This document shows, piece after piece, positions 50,974-60,387 of a stretch of DNA of 64,000 nucleotides. The stretch is from Granulicella paludicola (GTDB taxonomy: Bacteria > Acidobacteriota > Terriglobia > Terriglobales > Acidobacteriaceae). The stretch lies in the NCBI RefSeq assembly GCF_025685545.1, contig NZ_JAGSYC010000020.1, positions 124,001-188,000 of the forward strand, given 5' to 3'. Numbering within the stretch: position 1 is the first letter of the stretch; every line of letters begins with the position of its first letter. A program made the position numbers and the translations under genes. The notes below the pieces were generated by a model. The model saw only the letters and a program-made list of their open reading frames with translations. It was not told where the DNA came from and ran no database searches.

Positions 50974-52221
50974 TTACGGTTGGGTCTTGATCTTCTCTGG
51001 GTGAAGCTTGAGTAGGCCGGAAGGTGGCTGCGGGCCGCCGTGAGTCCAGTGAACGAGTTCGTCGAAGGCGTCGCCGATGTCCTGTTCGGTGAAGTTGCAA
51101 TGGCCTTCGGCGTCGACATACTGCTGGACAAAGTTGCGCTCGGCTCCGGCGGCCTGCACCTGCTCGAAGTAGAGGGGCAGATACTGGATCTGCACGATGG
51201 GATCGAAGACGGTGTGCAGCGCAAGCATCGGCTTGCCAAGGTTGCCGCTGGGCGTGAAGTGCCGCGCGAGGTAGGCGAAGGCCTTGGGGGAAGCTGCGTA
51301 GCGAGCGACCTTGTCGTTGAGCTCGTAGTCGCTCTGCGTACTCGTCGGGTTGGTGCCGGTGTAGATGGTATTGCGGTTGTCGAAGGGGTTGCCGCCAGCG
51401 CGACGCTGAAAGTCGCCGACGACGAAGGTGTAGTAGGCGATGTCGTGCGCGACTTCGCCATCGGTGTGCAGTTGCATCAGGTTGCGCATTAGCGTCGCGT
51501 TGGCAGGGTTGGCCTTAAGCGCGCGGGACACCTTCTGCCGCATCGCGTCCGAGTCGACGTAATCGGTTGGAACGGGGACGAGCGGCGGCATTACGTCCGG
51601 GAAGTAGTGATCGAAGGCTGCGCGCATGGCGAAGCGATGTTCGTAGGCGAGATGGCTGGGGCCGACGGATCCACAGAGGTCGAGACCGCCCATGTAAGGT
51701 TTAGGGTTGAGTTCAAGCGTGATGGAGACGAGTTCGCCGCCCATGGAACCTCCAGCGACGTAAGTCTCTTTTGGCGCTCCGTATCTCTGAACGAAGTACT
51801 TGCGAAGGCTTTCGGTCTCGGGATATGCCTGCGCGAGTGCCCAGCCGGTTTGCGAGTAGGCGCTTTGGATGACGGCGTAGCCGCGATCGTAGAAGGGCAG
51901 CTGCTGGCCGAGGAGTTTTTCGGTCGGATGATAGCGGTACGGTTCTTCCGAGTAGCCGTGATAGAAGACGACCAGCGAGTGGTTCCAGTTGTTCGGGATG
52001 TCGATGCGGTAGGGCGCGTCGTCGAGCATGCCGGTTTCCACTCTGCCGGTAGCGGTGGTGATCACGCTGGGAGCGACAGGCCTCTTGGCGGGCGATAGAG
52101 CGCGGGCGGGAACGAGTGGCAGCGCGCAGAGTGTTAGCCAGAGTGCGGTCTGGAATCGAGCGGGACGGAGTCGAGCAGTCAGATCAGATGTGTTCGAGAG
52201 TCGGCGCGGGATGAGAGACAT
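50974..52221 (-). CDS. Secreted alpha/beta hydrolase (prolyl-oligopeptidase/esterase-like)
   Basis: A 415-residue protein with a long basic n-region and hydrophobic core (LWLTLCALPLVPARALS). The nucleophile elbow is GGSMGG (Ser near residue 161), the oxyanion strand SLVVFYHGYS, and the likely acid and base are Asp in TVFDPIVQIQYLPLYFEQ and His in VDAEGHCNFTEQD. This is the layout of periplasmic esterases or S9-like peptidases. The start at 52221 has no obvious ribosome site. It is 33 nt upstream of rel on the same strand, but rel seems to have its own promoter. Confidence 0.8.
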   Translation of the reverse strand: MSLIPRRLSNTSDLTARLRPARFQTALWLTLCALPLVPARALSPAKRPVAPSVITTATGRVETGMLDDAPYRIDIPNNWNHSLVVFYHGYSEEPYRYHPTEKLLGQQLPFYDRGYAVIQSAYSQTGWALAQAYPETESLRKYFVQRYGAPKETYVAGGSMGGELVSITLELNPKPYMGGLDLCGSVGPSHLAYEHRFAMRAAFDHYFPDVMPPLVPVPTDYVDSDAMRQKVSRALKANPANATLMRNLMQLHTDGEVAHDIAYYTFVVGDFQRRAGGNPFDNRNTIYTGTNPTSTQSDYELNDKVARYAASPKAFAYLARHFTPSGNLGKPMLALHTVFDPIVQIQYLPLYFEQVQAAGAERNFVQQYVDAEGHCNFTEQDIGDAFDELVHWTHGGPQPPSGLLKLHPEKIKTQP

Positions 52222-52321
52222 GGTTGGGATGGCTTGATTTTATCTTCGATTGCGGGCTGTGTGTACAGATGTTTACGGCGCCGTGGTTTCGCGGGCGATA
52301 ACCGCTGGTGTAGAAAAGTAG

Positions 52322-53254
52322 ATGCGAGGTATATACGTTTTGAGCAAGAGTTTTGGGCCGTTTCGTTTGAAGCCGCTGATGGTAGAGCGCGTTTGGGGAT
52401 ACAACAGTCTTTCGCCCTGGTACGAATTCAAGAGTGAGAAGGCCATTGGCGAAGCGTGGCTTTCGGGTGACGACTGCGTGATCGAGAACGGTCCGCTTGC
52501 GGGTAAGACGCTGGGTGAGGCTGTGACGTCAAGCGAGACGCCGCTGTTTACCGGCAAGGAGCGTTCGCCGCTGCTGATCAAGTACCTGTTTCCGAAGGAA
52601 AAGCTTTCGGTTCAAGTGCATCCCGATGATGCGGATGCGGCGCGGCTTGGCAACGGAGCTGAGGCGAAGACCGAATGCTGGTACGTGCTGGAAGCGGAGC
52701 CCGAGGCTGCGATTGCGATGGGCCTGAAGCCTGGAACGCAGAAGGATGCGGTGCTGGCGGCGATCCACGATGAGACGCTGGAGTCGCTGCTGGAGTATCC
52801 GAAGGTCGCTGCGGGCGACATGATCTATGTGGCTGCTGGAACGATCCATGCGATTCTGCCGGGCGTGGTGATTCTGGAGATTCAGCAGAACTCAGATACG
52901 ACGTACAGGCTTTATGACTACGGTCGACCGCGCCCGCTGCATCTTGAGCTTGGGATGGATGTGCTGAAACTGACGACGGACGCGGGCAAGTTTCCGGCGA
53001 AGGCGATCGCGGGTGGAACGCAGCTGATTTCTGTACCGCACTTTACGGTGGAGCGTTACGAGCTGAGCAGCGAGGCGAAGAGCTTTGCGAATCAGGGTGG
53101 CGAATATCTGGTGACGCTGAAGGGTGAAGGCAAGCTGGTCAGCGATGCTGGTGAAGTGGAACTAGTTGCTGGAGAGCTGGTTGTGGTTCCCGCCTGGGTT
53201 GAATCGTATTCGCTGCAGGGTTCGGCTACGGTGATACGGAGCTTTGCGGGGTAG
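52322..53254 (+). CDS. manA: Mannose-6-phosphate isomerase, class I
   Basis: A 310-residue cupin-type isomerase (short, B. subtilis-like form) interconverting fructose-6-P and mannose-6-P. RVWGYNSLSPWYEFKSEKAIGEAWLSG, SVQVHPDDADAARLGNGAEAKTECWYVLEAEP (zinc ligands Gln, His, Glu), AAGTIHAILPGVVILEIQQNSDTTYRLYDYGR (His) are the family markers. The start is uncertain: ATG 52322 has a TAGAAA 5 nt before it and no Shine-Dalgarno, and a TTG six codons later is also possible. The TAG stop directly abuts a dispersed GTACC repeat. Confidence 0.93.
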   Translation: MRGIYVLSKSFGPFRLKPLMVERVWGYNSLSPWYEFKSEKAIGEAWLSGDDCVIENGPLAGKTLGEAVTSSETPLFTGKERSPLLIKYLFPKEKLSVQVHPDDADAARLGNGAEAKTECWYVLEAEPEAAIAMGLKPGTQKDAVLAAIHDETLESLLEYPKVAAGDMIYVAAGTIHAILPGVVILEIQQNSDTTYRLYDYGRPRPLHLELGMDVLKLTTDAGKFPAKAIAGGTQLISVPHFTVERYELSSEAKSFANQGGEYLVTLKGEGKLVSDAGEVELVAGELVVVPAWVESYSLQGSATVIRSFAG

Positions 53255-53290
53255 GTACCCCTCCCCCCATACAAGGGCTAGAGGTATGGG
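53254..53290 (+). repeat. Dispersed GTACC/poly-C repeat, copy 3
   Basis: GGTACCCCTCCCCCCATAC starts at the last base of the manA stop codon. The following ...GGGCTAGAGG differs more from copies 1 and 2, so this is a shortened member. Confidence 0.5.
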
Positions 53291-53293
53291 TGG

Positions 53294-53325
53294 TTCGAGA
53301 CGCAGATTCCCTTCGGGAATGACAG
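53294..53325. repeat. REP-like palindrome between manA and atzF
   Basis: GTTCGAGACGCAGATTCCC, loop TTCG, GGAATGACAGG: the standard unit of the dispersed family, between two convergent genes. Confidence 0.8.
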
Positions 53326-53336
53326 GATAAAAAAGG

Positions 53337-55148
53337 CTACTTTAAGATGGCGAGGTAGTTGCGCCAGCCTCCGAAGTGGGTGATCTCGGTGGCGCCTTCG
53401 GTGGCGGCGGGTTCGGCGATGAAGCCCATGACGAGGGAGCCGTCTTCGAGGCGGAGCTGGCCGATGCCGAGGGGTTGGGGAACTCCGGCTACGAAGCTGC
53501 CGACGGTGTCTTCGGGGAGCGCCCAGACTTCCACCTCGATGCCAGGGCCTGCGAAGTTGGGGACGCGGACGAGGCCGGGCTTGGCGGGGGTGGTGTTGGC
53601 GAGGGCATAGAACTTGTAGTCGGGGTGGGTGCGGCAGGTGCGGACGAGGCGGCCCTTGCGCTGCGTGAGCTGCCAGTTGAGCGGCTGGCCGGTGAGGTGA
53701 GCTCCGACGACGGCCATGAGGAGGCAGCCCGGAGGGGTGGCCGTCGGCTTGAGGGCTGGAGTTTCGGTGAGTTTGCGCTGGGAGTTGCCGAGGGTGGTCG
53801 CGTAGGCGCGGTGGAGGCGGTCGGCTGCGAGGAGGAGAGCGTTGTCGGTGAAGGCCGGGGCGATGAGGGTGACGCCGAAGGGCAGGCCGTCGGGGCGGAA
53901 GCCTGCGGGGACGGCGACGGCGGCGAGGTCGAGCAGGTTGACGAAGTTGGTGTAGGTGCCGAGGGTGCTGTTGAGGGCGATGGGGTCGGCTTCGACTTCG
54001 GCGATGGTGTAGGTGCGGGGCGCGGTGGGCAGGATGAGGAGGTCGATGTCGGCCCAGACGGCGGAGGTGGTGCGGCGGAGGGCTTCGAGCTTGTAGGCGG
54101 CCTTGAAGGCGTCGATGGCCGTGTAGCTGCGGGCGCCGAGGATGATCTTTGAGACGGTGGGATCCATCTGGTAGGCGTGGTGGGAGCCTTCGTCTTCGAG
54201 AAAGGGCTGGATGGCGGCGTAGCGCTCGGCGACCCAGGGGCCTTGATAGAGAAGACGGGCGGTTTCGAGGAAGGGCTCAAGGTCGATCTCTACAGGTGTG
54301 CCACCGAGGACGGTCAGGTGATCGACGGCTGCCTGGTAGAGCGCGGGGTTGTGAGTGTCGCCGAAGAAGTTGAGCGACGAGGTGGCGGGGACGCCGAAGC
54401 GGAAGATTGTGGATCCAGCCCAGGGGGTAGCGCCTTCGCCGGTTCTGGGGGTGCGGGAGTAGGGGTCTTTCTCGTCGAGTCCACGGGCTGCGGCGAGTAC
54501 GGTGGCGGCGTCGGCGGAGGTTTCGGCGAAGACGGAGACGCAGTCGAGGGTGCGGCAGGCGGGGACGACGCCGTGGGTGCTGAGTACGCCGCGGGTGGGC
54601 TTGAGGCCGACGAGGTTGTTGAACATGGCAGGGACGCGGCCAGAGCCGGCGGTATCGGTGCCGAGGGAGAAGATAACGGTGCCGTTGGCGACGGCGACGG
54701 CGGAGCCTGCGCTGGAGCCGCCGGAGATGTGGGTCTTGCTGAAGACGCTGGAGCAGATGCCGTAGGGCGAGCGGGTGCCGACGAGGCCGGTGGCGAACTG
54801 GTCCATGTTGGTCTTGCCGATGAGGATGGCGCCGGCCGCTTCGAGCTTCTGGACGACCGTGGCGGAATCGGTGGGGGTGTACGCGTAGTCGGGACAGGCG
54901 GCGGTGGTGGGGATGCCGGCGACGTCGATGTTGTCTTTGACGGCGAAGGGGATGCCGTAGAGGGGGAGGGTTTTTGCTTCTTCCGTTGAAAGCGATTTTG
55001 CGCGGGCGAGGGCCTGTTCGCGGGGGACGAGGGCGATCCAGGTGGGGCGCAGGCCTTCGGCGTTGATGCGGTCGTAGATGGCGGCGATGGTGGCTTCGGG
55101 GGTGGAGGCGCCGGAGGTGTAGAGGGTGTGGAGTGCGGCGATGTTCAT
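53337..55148 (-). CDS. atzF: Allophanate hydrolase
   Basis: A 603-residue amidase-signature enzyme that converts allophanate to two ammonia and two CO2. The catalytic triad is visible: Lys in YGIPFAVKDNIDVAG, Ser in HISGGSSAGSAVAVANG and Ser in SLGTDTAGSGRVPA. The C-terminal 130 residues (LTETPALKPTATPPGCLLMAVVGAHLTGQPLNWQL... to HFGGWRNYLAILK) form the extra domain specific to AtzF, which decarboxylates the intermediate. GAGG lies 6 nt before the ATG. It is the last gene of the DUF1989-carboxylase operon. Confidence 0.95.
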   Translation of the reverse strand: MNIAALHTLYTSGASTPEATIAAIYDRINAEGLRPTWIALVPREQALARAKSLSTEEAKTLPLYGIPFAVKDNIDVAGIPTTAACPDYAYTPTDSATVVQKLEAAGAILIGKTNMDQFATGLVGTRSPYGICSSVFSKTHISGGSSAGSAVAVANGTVIFSLGTDTAGSGRVPAMFNNLVGLKPTRGVLSTHGVVPACRTLDCVSVFAETSADAATVLAAARGLDEKDPYSRTPRTGEGATPWAGSTIFRFGVPATSSLNFFGDTHNPALYQAAVDHLTVLGGTPVEIDLEPFLETARLLYQGPWVAERYAAIQPFLEDEGSHHAYQMDPTVSKIILGARSYTAIDAFKAAYKLEALRRTTSAVWADIDLLILPTAPRTYTIAEVEADPIALNSTLGTYTNFVNLLDLAAVAVPAGFRPDGLPFGVTLIAPAFTDNALLLAADRLHRAYATTLGNSQRKLTETPALKPTATPPGCLLMAVVGAHLTGQPLNWQLTQRKGRLVRTCRTHPDYKFYALANTTPAKPGLVRVPNFAGPGIEVEVWALPEDTVGSFVAGVPQPLGIGQLRLEDGSLVMGFIAEPAATEGATEITHFGGWRNYLAILK

Positions 55149-55166
55149 AGGGTGCCTCGGGAGCTA

Positions 55167-55197
55167 GTGAGAAGTGAGAAGTGAGAAGTGAGAAGTG
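55167..55197. repeat. Tandem GTGAGAA minisatellite between the carboxylase gene and atzF
   Basis: Four perfect 7-bp units (GTGAGAA)x4 plus GTG lie 19 nt upstream of the atzF start. A diverged copy lies within the carboxylase gene (56609-56633). Confidence 0.9.
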
Positions 55198-55239
55198 CAA
55201 GAGCAAAGACCGCAGTCGTGGTGAGTGGAGAGTGTTCAT

Positions 55240-55274
55240 CCCACCCATGCGCGATGATACTGCGCATGGGTGGG
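55240..55274. repeat. Long hairpin between the carboxylase gene and atzF
   Basis: CCCACCCATGCGC (55240-55252) and GCGCATGGGTGGG (55262-55274) pair perfectly over 13 bp with a 9-nt loop. On either strand no T run follows, so it is more like an RNA-stabilising or processing hairpin than a terminator. GGGGCATCCAG after it recalls the repeat at 203-227 and 23114-23139. Confidence 0.75.
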
Positions 55275-55327
55275 GCATCCAGTACCCAGGCAAGTGCAAA
55301 CGCGGGAATGACAAGACAAAGAGGAAT

Positions 55328-58300
55328 CTAGCGGGGGCGGATGGCGAAAAGGAGTTGGCCTGCGTTTACGAGGGCGCCTAGTTCGCAATAGATTGCTTCG
55401 ACGGTGCCGGTGATGTGGGAGGTGATGCCGATTTCGGTCTTCATGGCATCGAGGATGACGAGTTTATCGCCTTCGGCGACGTGCTGGCCAGGTTTGACGG
55501 GGATCTGGAAGACGCTGGCGGTGAGGGGGGAGGAGACGCCTTCGCAGCCGTCGGGGATGGTGATGACGGCGGCTTCTGTGGTGTCTTCGGGGGCTTCGGG
55601 CGGGGTGAGGAGACCGGCGGCGCGCCAGCGTTCGCGCTCGGCGTCAAAGGAGGCTTTCTGGTGTTGCTTGAAGGCGGCGGCTTCGGGGGCGATGGAGGCG
55701 AGGAAGCGGTCGTAGTCGGCGAGGTTGAAGGTGGATTCTTCGACGCGGAGGGGGTAGAGGCCGTGGGGGAACTTTTCGCGGGCTTCGAGGAGCTCTGCGG
55801 CGGAGATGGGGAAGAAGCGGATCTGGTCGAAGAAACGCAGCGACCAGGGAGTGCCAGGAGCGAAGGCGGGGGTGGACTTCCAGGTGTTCCAGACCTGGAT
55901 CGTGCGGCCGACGAGCTGGTAGCCGCCCGGGCCTTCCATGCCGTAGACGCACATGTAGGCGCCGCCGATGCCGACGGCGTTTTCGGGGGTCCAGGTGCGG
56001 GCGGGGTTGTACTTGGTGGTGACGAGACGGTGGCGCGGGTCTACAGGGGTAGCGACGGGCGCACCGAGGTAGACGTCGCCGAGACCGAGGACGAGATAGC
56101 TGGCTTCGTGGACGATGCGGTAGACGTCGTCGATGGAGTCGAGGCCGTTGATGCGGCGGATGAACTCGATGTTGGAGGGACACCAGGGGGCGTCGGGACG
56201 GACGGCCTGCATGTATTTTTCCTGCGCGAGTTTGGCCTGGGGGTCGTCCCAGGAGAGCGGCAGGTAGACGATGCGGGAGGGGACGGTGATGTCGGTGAGC
56301 GGCGGCATGGCGACGTCGAGCTCGGCGAGCTTATCGATGAGCGCGGCGCGCTGGAGGATGCGGCTGTCGTAGTGGATGTGAAGGGAGCGGACGCCGGGGG
56401 TGATGTCGAGGATGCCCCTTACCTCATCCTGCAGGGCGGCTTCGCGGAGGGCCTGCTCCAGGATGTGGACTCGGAAGCGGAGGTGGAGATCGAGTTGGAG
56501 CTCGCCGTATTCGACGAGGAGATACTTGTCGCCGTCGGCGCGGAAGACCATGCGGGTGGGGCGGTCGGTGAGGGTGCGGAGGATGGCGGGTTCGGGTGAG
56601 GGTGAGGCAGTGAGAAGTGAGGAGTGAGAAGTGGTAAGCGAGGGCGTGAAGGAGGCGATGAAGGCGTCCTGCTCGCGTTCCATCTGCTGGGCGAGTTCGA
56701 GGGTGATGGGTTGGAAGTGGACGCGGTCGCCTGCTTTGAGCTGGCCGAGCTTCCAGAGTTCTGCCTGGACGATGGTGGCGGGGCAGACGAAGCCGCCGAG
56801 CGAGGGTCCGTCGGGGCCGAGGAGGATGGGCATGTCGCCGGTGAAGTCGATGGTGCCGATGGCGTAGGCGTTGTCGTGGATGTTGGAGGGGTGCAGACCG
56901 GCTTCGCCGCCGTCGGTGCGGGCCCAAGTGGGCTTGGGGCCGATGAGGCGGACGCCGGTGCGGTCGGACTGGTAGTGGACCTTCCACGAGGCGGAGAAGA
57001 TCATGTCGATGTCTTCCTGGGTGAAGAACTCTGGCGCGGTGTGGGGGCCGACGAGGACGCCGATCGTCCAGTCGTGGGTGAGCTGAGGCTGGTGACCGAC
57101 GGGGAGGATGGCTGGGGTGGTGGGGGTGATGTCGGACTGGCCGATGTGGAGGGTGTCGCCTGCGCGGAGGGCGCGGCCTGCGGGGCCTCCGAAACCACCG
57201 AGGACAAAGGTGCTGCGGCTGCCGAGGTAGGGCTGGGTGTCGAAACCGCCCTGCACGGCGAGGTAGGCGCGGATGCCTTCTTTGGAGGCGGCGCCGAGGG
57301 AGAGAACGGAGCCGGGTTCGACGGTGATGGCTTGCCATTGCGGGATGGGTTTTCCGTCGAGTTTGGCGTTCATGTCTGCGCCGGTGAGGGCGATGACGGA
57401 TTTGGCGTGGAACTTGAGGCGGCCGCCCATGGTGGCGAACTCGATCGCGGTGGTGCCTTCAGGATTGCCTACGAGTCGATTGGCGAGGCGGAAGGAGAGA
57501 TGATCCATCGGGCCTGATGGGGGGACGCCGACGTTCCAGTAGCCGATGCGGCCGGGGTAGTCCTGGAGGGTGGTCTGGGTGCCGCCTTCGAGGACTTCGA
57601 TGGCGTTGCGCGAGGGGACGAAGGTGCCGAGGAAGGCGGTGGTGATGGTGCCGGAGGTGAACTCGGGGGTGCGGACGATTTCGCGGAGGTAGCGGAGGTT
57701 GGTCTCGGTGCCGTCGATGGCGATGGCGGCGAGGGCGGTGCTCATTTTGGCGAGGGCTTCTTCGCGGGTGGCACCTTTGACGATGATCTTGGCGACCATG
57801 GGGTCGTAGAAGGAGGTGATTGTGGAGCCGGACTCGATCCAGGTTTCAACACGGGCGATGTCGGGGCCGGGGAAGGTGACCTGGGTGAGCTTGCCGGGCG
57901 AGGGCTGGAAGCCTTTGGCGGGGTCTTCGGCGTAGATGCGGGCTTCGATGGAGGCGCCGGCGGGTTGGATGTGGATGCTGTCGAGCGGCGGCATTTCGCC
58001 TGCTGCCTGGAGGACCATCCACTCGACGAGGTCGGTGCCGGTGACCTCTTCGGTGACGCCGTGTTCGACCTGGAGACGGGTGTTGACCTCGAGGAAGTAG
58101 AAGTCATTGGTGTCGTCGTCGTAGATGAACTCGACGGTGCCTGCGGAGGCGTAGTTAACGGCTTTGGCAAGGACTTTGGCGGAGGCGTAGAGCTGCTCGC
58201 GGGTGGCGTCGGTGAGGCCGGGGGCGGGAGTTTCTTCGAGAACTTTCTGATGGCGACGCTGGGCGGAGCAGTCGCGTTCGCCGAGGGCGAGGACGCCGCC

Positions 58301-58951
58301 CTTGCCGTCGCCGAAGATCTGGACTTCGATGTGGCGGGCGCGGGTGACGAACTTTTCGAGGTAGACGGCGGAGTTGCCGAAGTTGGATTGCGCGAGACGG
58401 ATGACAGTGTCGTAGGCTTCGCGGAGGTCTTCGGGGGAGTGGCAGACCTTCATGCCGATGCCGCCGCCGCCGCCGGAGCTTTTGAGCATGACGGGGTATT
58501 TGAGGGTGGCGGCTTCGGTGAGGGCTTCGTCGAGGCTGGAGATGATGCCGGTGCCGGGGAGTAGGGGGACGTTGCAGGATTTCGCGGTGGCGCGGGCTGT
58601 GTGCTTGAGGGCGAAGGCGTCGATCTGTTCGGGCGCGGGGCCGATGAAGGCGATGCCGCGGGCGGCGCACTCGCGAGCGAAGGCGATGTTTTCAGAGAGG
58701 AAGCCGTAGCCGGGGTGGATGGCTTCGGCGCCGGTCTGGGCGCAGGCGGCGAAGATGGCGTCGAAGGAGAGATAGCTGGCAGAGGCGGGAGCTTCGCCGA
58801 TGTAGACGGCCTCGTCAGCCTGAAGGACGTGCAGGGAGTTTTTGTCCGCGGAGGAGTAGACGGCGACCGAGCCGACACCCATCTTGCGGAGGGTGCGGAT
58901 GATGCGGCAGGCAATGGCGCCTCGGTTGGCGATAAGGACTTTTTTGAACAT
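55328..58951 (-). CDS. uca: Biotin-dependent urea/guanidine carboxylase
   Basis: A 1207-residue biotin enzyme. Biotin carboxylase is at the N-terminus (MFKKVLIANRGAIACRIIRTLRKMG, MLKSSGGGGGIGMKVCHS, FIYDDDTNDFYFLEVNTRLQVEHGVTEE). A carboxyltransferase part of KipA-like AHS2 (about 475-770, GVPPSGPMDHLSFRLANRLVGN) and KipI-like AHS1 (about 790-1010) follows. The biotin carrier domain ends the protein with ILDAMKTEIGI. A Ser/Thr-rich stretch (about 772-782) encoded by a minisatellite lies in the AHS2-AHS1 linker. In operons carrying both DUF1989 proteins the enzyme is now known to carboxylate guanidine; urea is the older annotation. GGAG precedes the ATG. Confidence 0.9.
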   Translation of the reverse strand: MFKKVLIANRGAIACRIIRTLRKMGVGSVAVYSSADKNSLHVLQADEAVYIGEAPASASYLSFDAIFAACAQTGAEAIHPGYGFLSENIAFARECAARGIAFIGPAPEQIDAFALKHTARATAKSCNVPLLPGTGIISSLDEALTEAATLKYPVMLKSSGGGGGIGMKVCHSPEDLREAYDTVIRLAQSNFGNSAVYLEKFVTRARHIEVQIFGDGKGGVLALGERDCSAQRRHQKVLEETPAPGLTDATREQLYASAKVLAKAVNYASAGTVEFIYDDDTNDFYFLEVNTRLQVEHGVTEEVTGTDLVEWMVLQAAGEMPPLDSIHIQPAGASIEARIYAEDPAKGFQPSPGKLTQVTFPGPDIARVETWIESGSTITSFYDPMVAKIIVKGATREEALAKMSTALAAIAIDGTETNLRYLREIVRTPEFTSGTITTAFLGTFVPSRNAIEVLEGGTQTTLQDYPGRIGYWNVGVPPSGPMDHLSFRLANRLVGNPEGTTAIEFATMGGRLKFHAKSVIALTGADMNAKLDGKPIPQWQAITVEPGSVLSLGAASKEGIRAYLAVQGGFDTQPYLGSRSTFVLGGFGGPAGRALRAGDTLHIGQSDITPTTPAILPVGHQPQLTHDWTIGVLVGPHTAPEFFTQEDIDMIFSASWKVHYQSDRTGVRLIGPKPTWARTDGGEAGLHPSNIHDNAYAIGTIDFTGDMPILLGPDGPSLGGFVCPATIVQAELWKLGQLKAGDRVHFQPITLELAQQMEREQDAFIASFTPSLTTSHSSLLTASPSPEPAILRTLTDRPTRMVFRADGDKYLLVEYGELQLDLHLRFRVHILEQALREAALQDEVRGILDITPGVRSLHIHYDSRILQRAALIDKLAELDVAMPPLTDITVPSRIVYLPLSWDDPQAKLAQEKYMQAVRPDAPWCPSNIEFIRRINGLDSIDDVYRIVHEASYLVLGLGDVYLGAPVATPVDPRHRLVTTKYNPARTWTPENAVGIGGAYMCVYGMEGPGGYQLVGRTIQVWNTWKSTPAFAPGTPWSLRFFDQIRFFPISAAELLEAREKFPHGLYPLRVEESTFNLADYDRFLASIAPEAAAFKQHQKASFDAERERWRAAGLLTPPEAPEDTTEAAVITIPDGCEGVSSPLTASVFQIPVKPGQHVAEGDKLVILDAMKTEIGITSHITGTVEAIYCELGALVNAGQLLFAIRPR
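56609..56633. repeat. GTGAGAA-type minisatellite inside the carboxylase gene
   Basis: AGTGAGAAGTGAGGAGTGAG and following AAGTGG, in frame, code for Thr/Ser/His/Leu residues in the linker between the two halves of the carboxyltransferase. Confidence 0.75.
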
Positions 58952-59516
58952 GCGGTGCTCCGGTGGCGGTGTTGCGATTTGCGGTGGTGCGATTGTGTCG
59001 GGCCTTCAGCCCTTTGATTTTAGATAGACCTAGGCTGGTATGTGGCGGGCCTTTGGCCCGCAGAGGCGACGTGGTCCTTGATGCCATGTTGCCAGATCAG
59101 TGAGCATCGTGGGGTGAAGTTCCCTCAGGGGCTGAAGCCCCATTTCTACTGGGCGCGTGGATGGCGGGACTGAAGTCCCGCCCCTTCAAAGCGAAAACAG
59201 ATTCCCTTCGGGAATGACAAGCAAAAGGCAGGAGCAAATGCAGATTCCTTCGCTTCGCTACGGAATGACAAAAAAAGAGAGGCAAAAGAAGACTACCGTC
59301 GGGAATGACAAACAAAGAGCACGAGCAAAATGCGGATTCCTGCGCTTTGCTACGGAATGACAAAAAGAAAGGCAAAAGCAGATTCCCTTCGGGGATGACA
59401 AACCAAAAGCAGGACAACGACAGAAACAAAAGCAAAGGCAAAAGCAGGTCCTTCCCCTTCGGCTTCGCTCAGGGTCAGGATGACAATGGCTGTGTTTACG
59501 CCGATTCGATTGCTTA
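58952..59516. repeat. Dense palindromic-repeat block between the carboxylase gene and the second DUF1989 gene
   Basis: From 59030 to 59185: GCGGGCC-ttt-GGCCCGC, GGGGCTGAAGCCCC and GGCGGGACTGAAGTCCCGCC hairpins. From 59195 to 59490: at least five CAGATTCC-loop-GGAATGACAAA units separated by purine-rich AAAGCAAAAGGCAGG spacers, ending in GGCTTCGCTCAGGGTCAGGATGACAATGG. Nothing here looks like a gene or promoter. Confidence 0.85.
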
Positions 59517-60194
59517 CTAGTGAATTCTTAGTTCGGCGTTCCAGATGAGGATGCTTACGGGCGTTGGATTGTAGGCGTTGCAGGGGTTGTTGAGCTGGGG
59601 GCAATTGGAGATGACGACAAGGACGTCCATCTCGGCGCGGAGCTCGACGTATTTGCCAGCGCCGGAGACGCCGTCGGCGAAGGTTAGCGAGCCGTCGGTG
59701 GTGACGGGGACGTTCATGAAGAAGTTGATGTTGGCGGTGAGGTCGCGTTTATCGAGCTGGCGGCCGGTTTGCTCGGACCATTGCAGAGCGCCTTTGATGA
59801 AGGCCTGGCGGCAGGCATGCATGGGGCGCTTGTCGATGGCGTAGCGGACCATGTTGCTTTCGGCGGAGCAGGCACCGCCGAGGGTGTCGTGACGACCGCA
59901 GGTGTCGGCGACGATGGTGAGCAGGTGGTGGCGCTCGGTGGAGATGAGTTCGCTGCCGGTGGTGAGGTAGATGTTTTTCTGGTGACGGATGGTGTCCTGC
60001 GCGCTGTAGCGATCGGCGTAGTTGTCCGCGTTGTAGAAGAGGGTGTCGACGGCCTGGTTACCTTCGAGGTCGACGATGCGGACGACCTCGCCCTTGCGGA
60101 TGACGTGGACGAAGGGGTCGCCTGCACCGACGGTGGCGGTGAAGGCGGCGTCTTCGGCGAGGAGCGGGCTGGTCTGGATGATGGTCTCTGGCAT
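59517..60194 (-). CDS. DUF1989 protein, carboxyguanidine deiminase subunit (UAAP2-type)
   Basis: A 225-residue DUF1989 (urea carboxylase-associated) protein. [48 protein letters not shown], then [20 protein letters not shown] and [56 protein letters not shown] carry the conserved His, Cys and Glu residues of the family. The two DUF1989 paralogues form a heteromeric deiminase that turns carboxyguanidine into allophanate. Start at ATG 60194. It shares an arrangement with the next gene upstream. Confidence 0.88.
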   Translation of the reverse strand: MPETIIQTSPLLAEDAAFTATVGAGDPFVHVIRKGEVVRIVDLEGNQAVDTLFYNADNYADRYSAQDTIRHQKNIYLTTGSELISTERHHLLTIVADTCGRHDTLGGACSAESNMVRYAIDKRPMHACRQAFIKGALQWSEQTGRQLDKRDLTANINFFMNVPVTTDGSLTFADGVSGAGKYVELRAEMDVLVVISNCPQLNNPCNAYNPTPVSILIWNAELRIH

Positions 60195-60202
60195 GGTGTC
60201 CC

Positions 60203-60387
60203 AGGGGCTAAAGCCCCGATCTTTGGTATGACCTTTATTGGCCGGACTAAAGTCCGGCATTATCTAAAAGCTCGGTGTGTGACCTATGTTGTGGCGGTTC
60301 GAGAAGCAGATTCCCTACGGGAATGACAAAGAAAAATACAGGAGCAAGATGCAGATTCCTCCGCTTTGCTACGGAATGACAAATGGT
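60203..60387. repeat. Palindromic repeats between the two DUF1989 genes
   Basis: GGGGCTAAAGCCCC and GCCGGACTAAAGTCCGGC hairpins (60203-60260) are followed by two CAGATTCC-loop-GGAATGACAAA units (60297-60385), the last with loop TCCGCTTTGCTAC. Confidence 0.85.

Noticed and set aside
53285-53325. GGTTCGAGACGCAG-like text resembling a tRNA T-arm
   Set aside because: It is part of the CAGATTCC/GGAATGACA repeat and has no acceptor, D or anticodon arm; the same text occurs at 60296.
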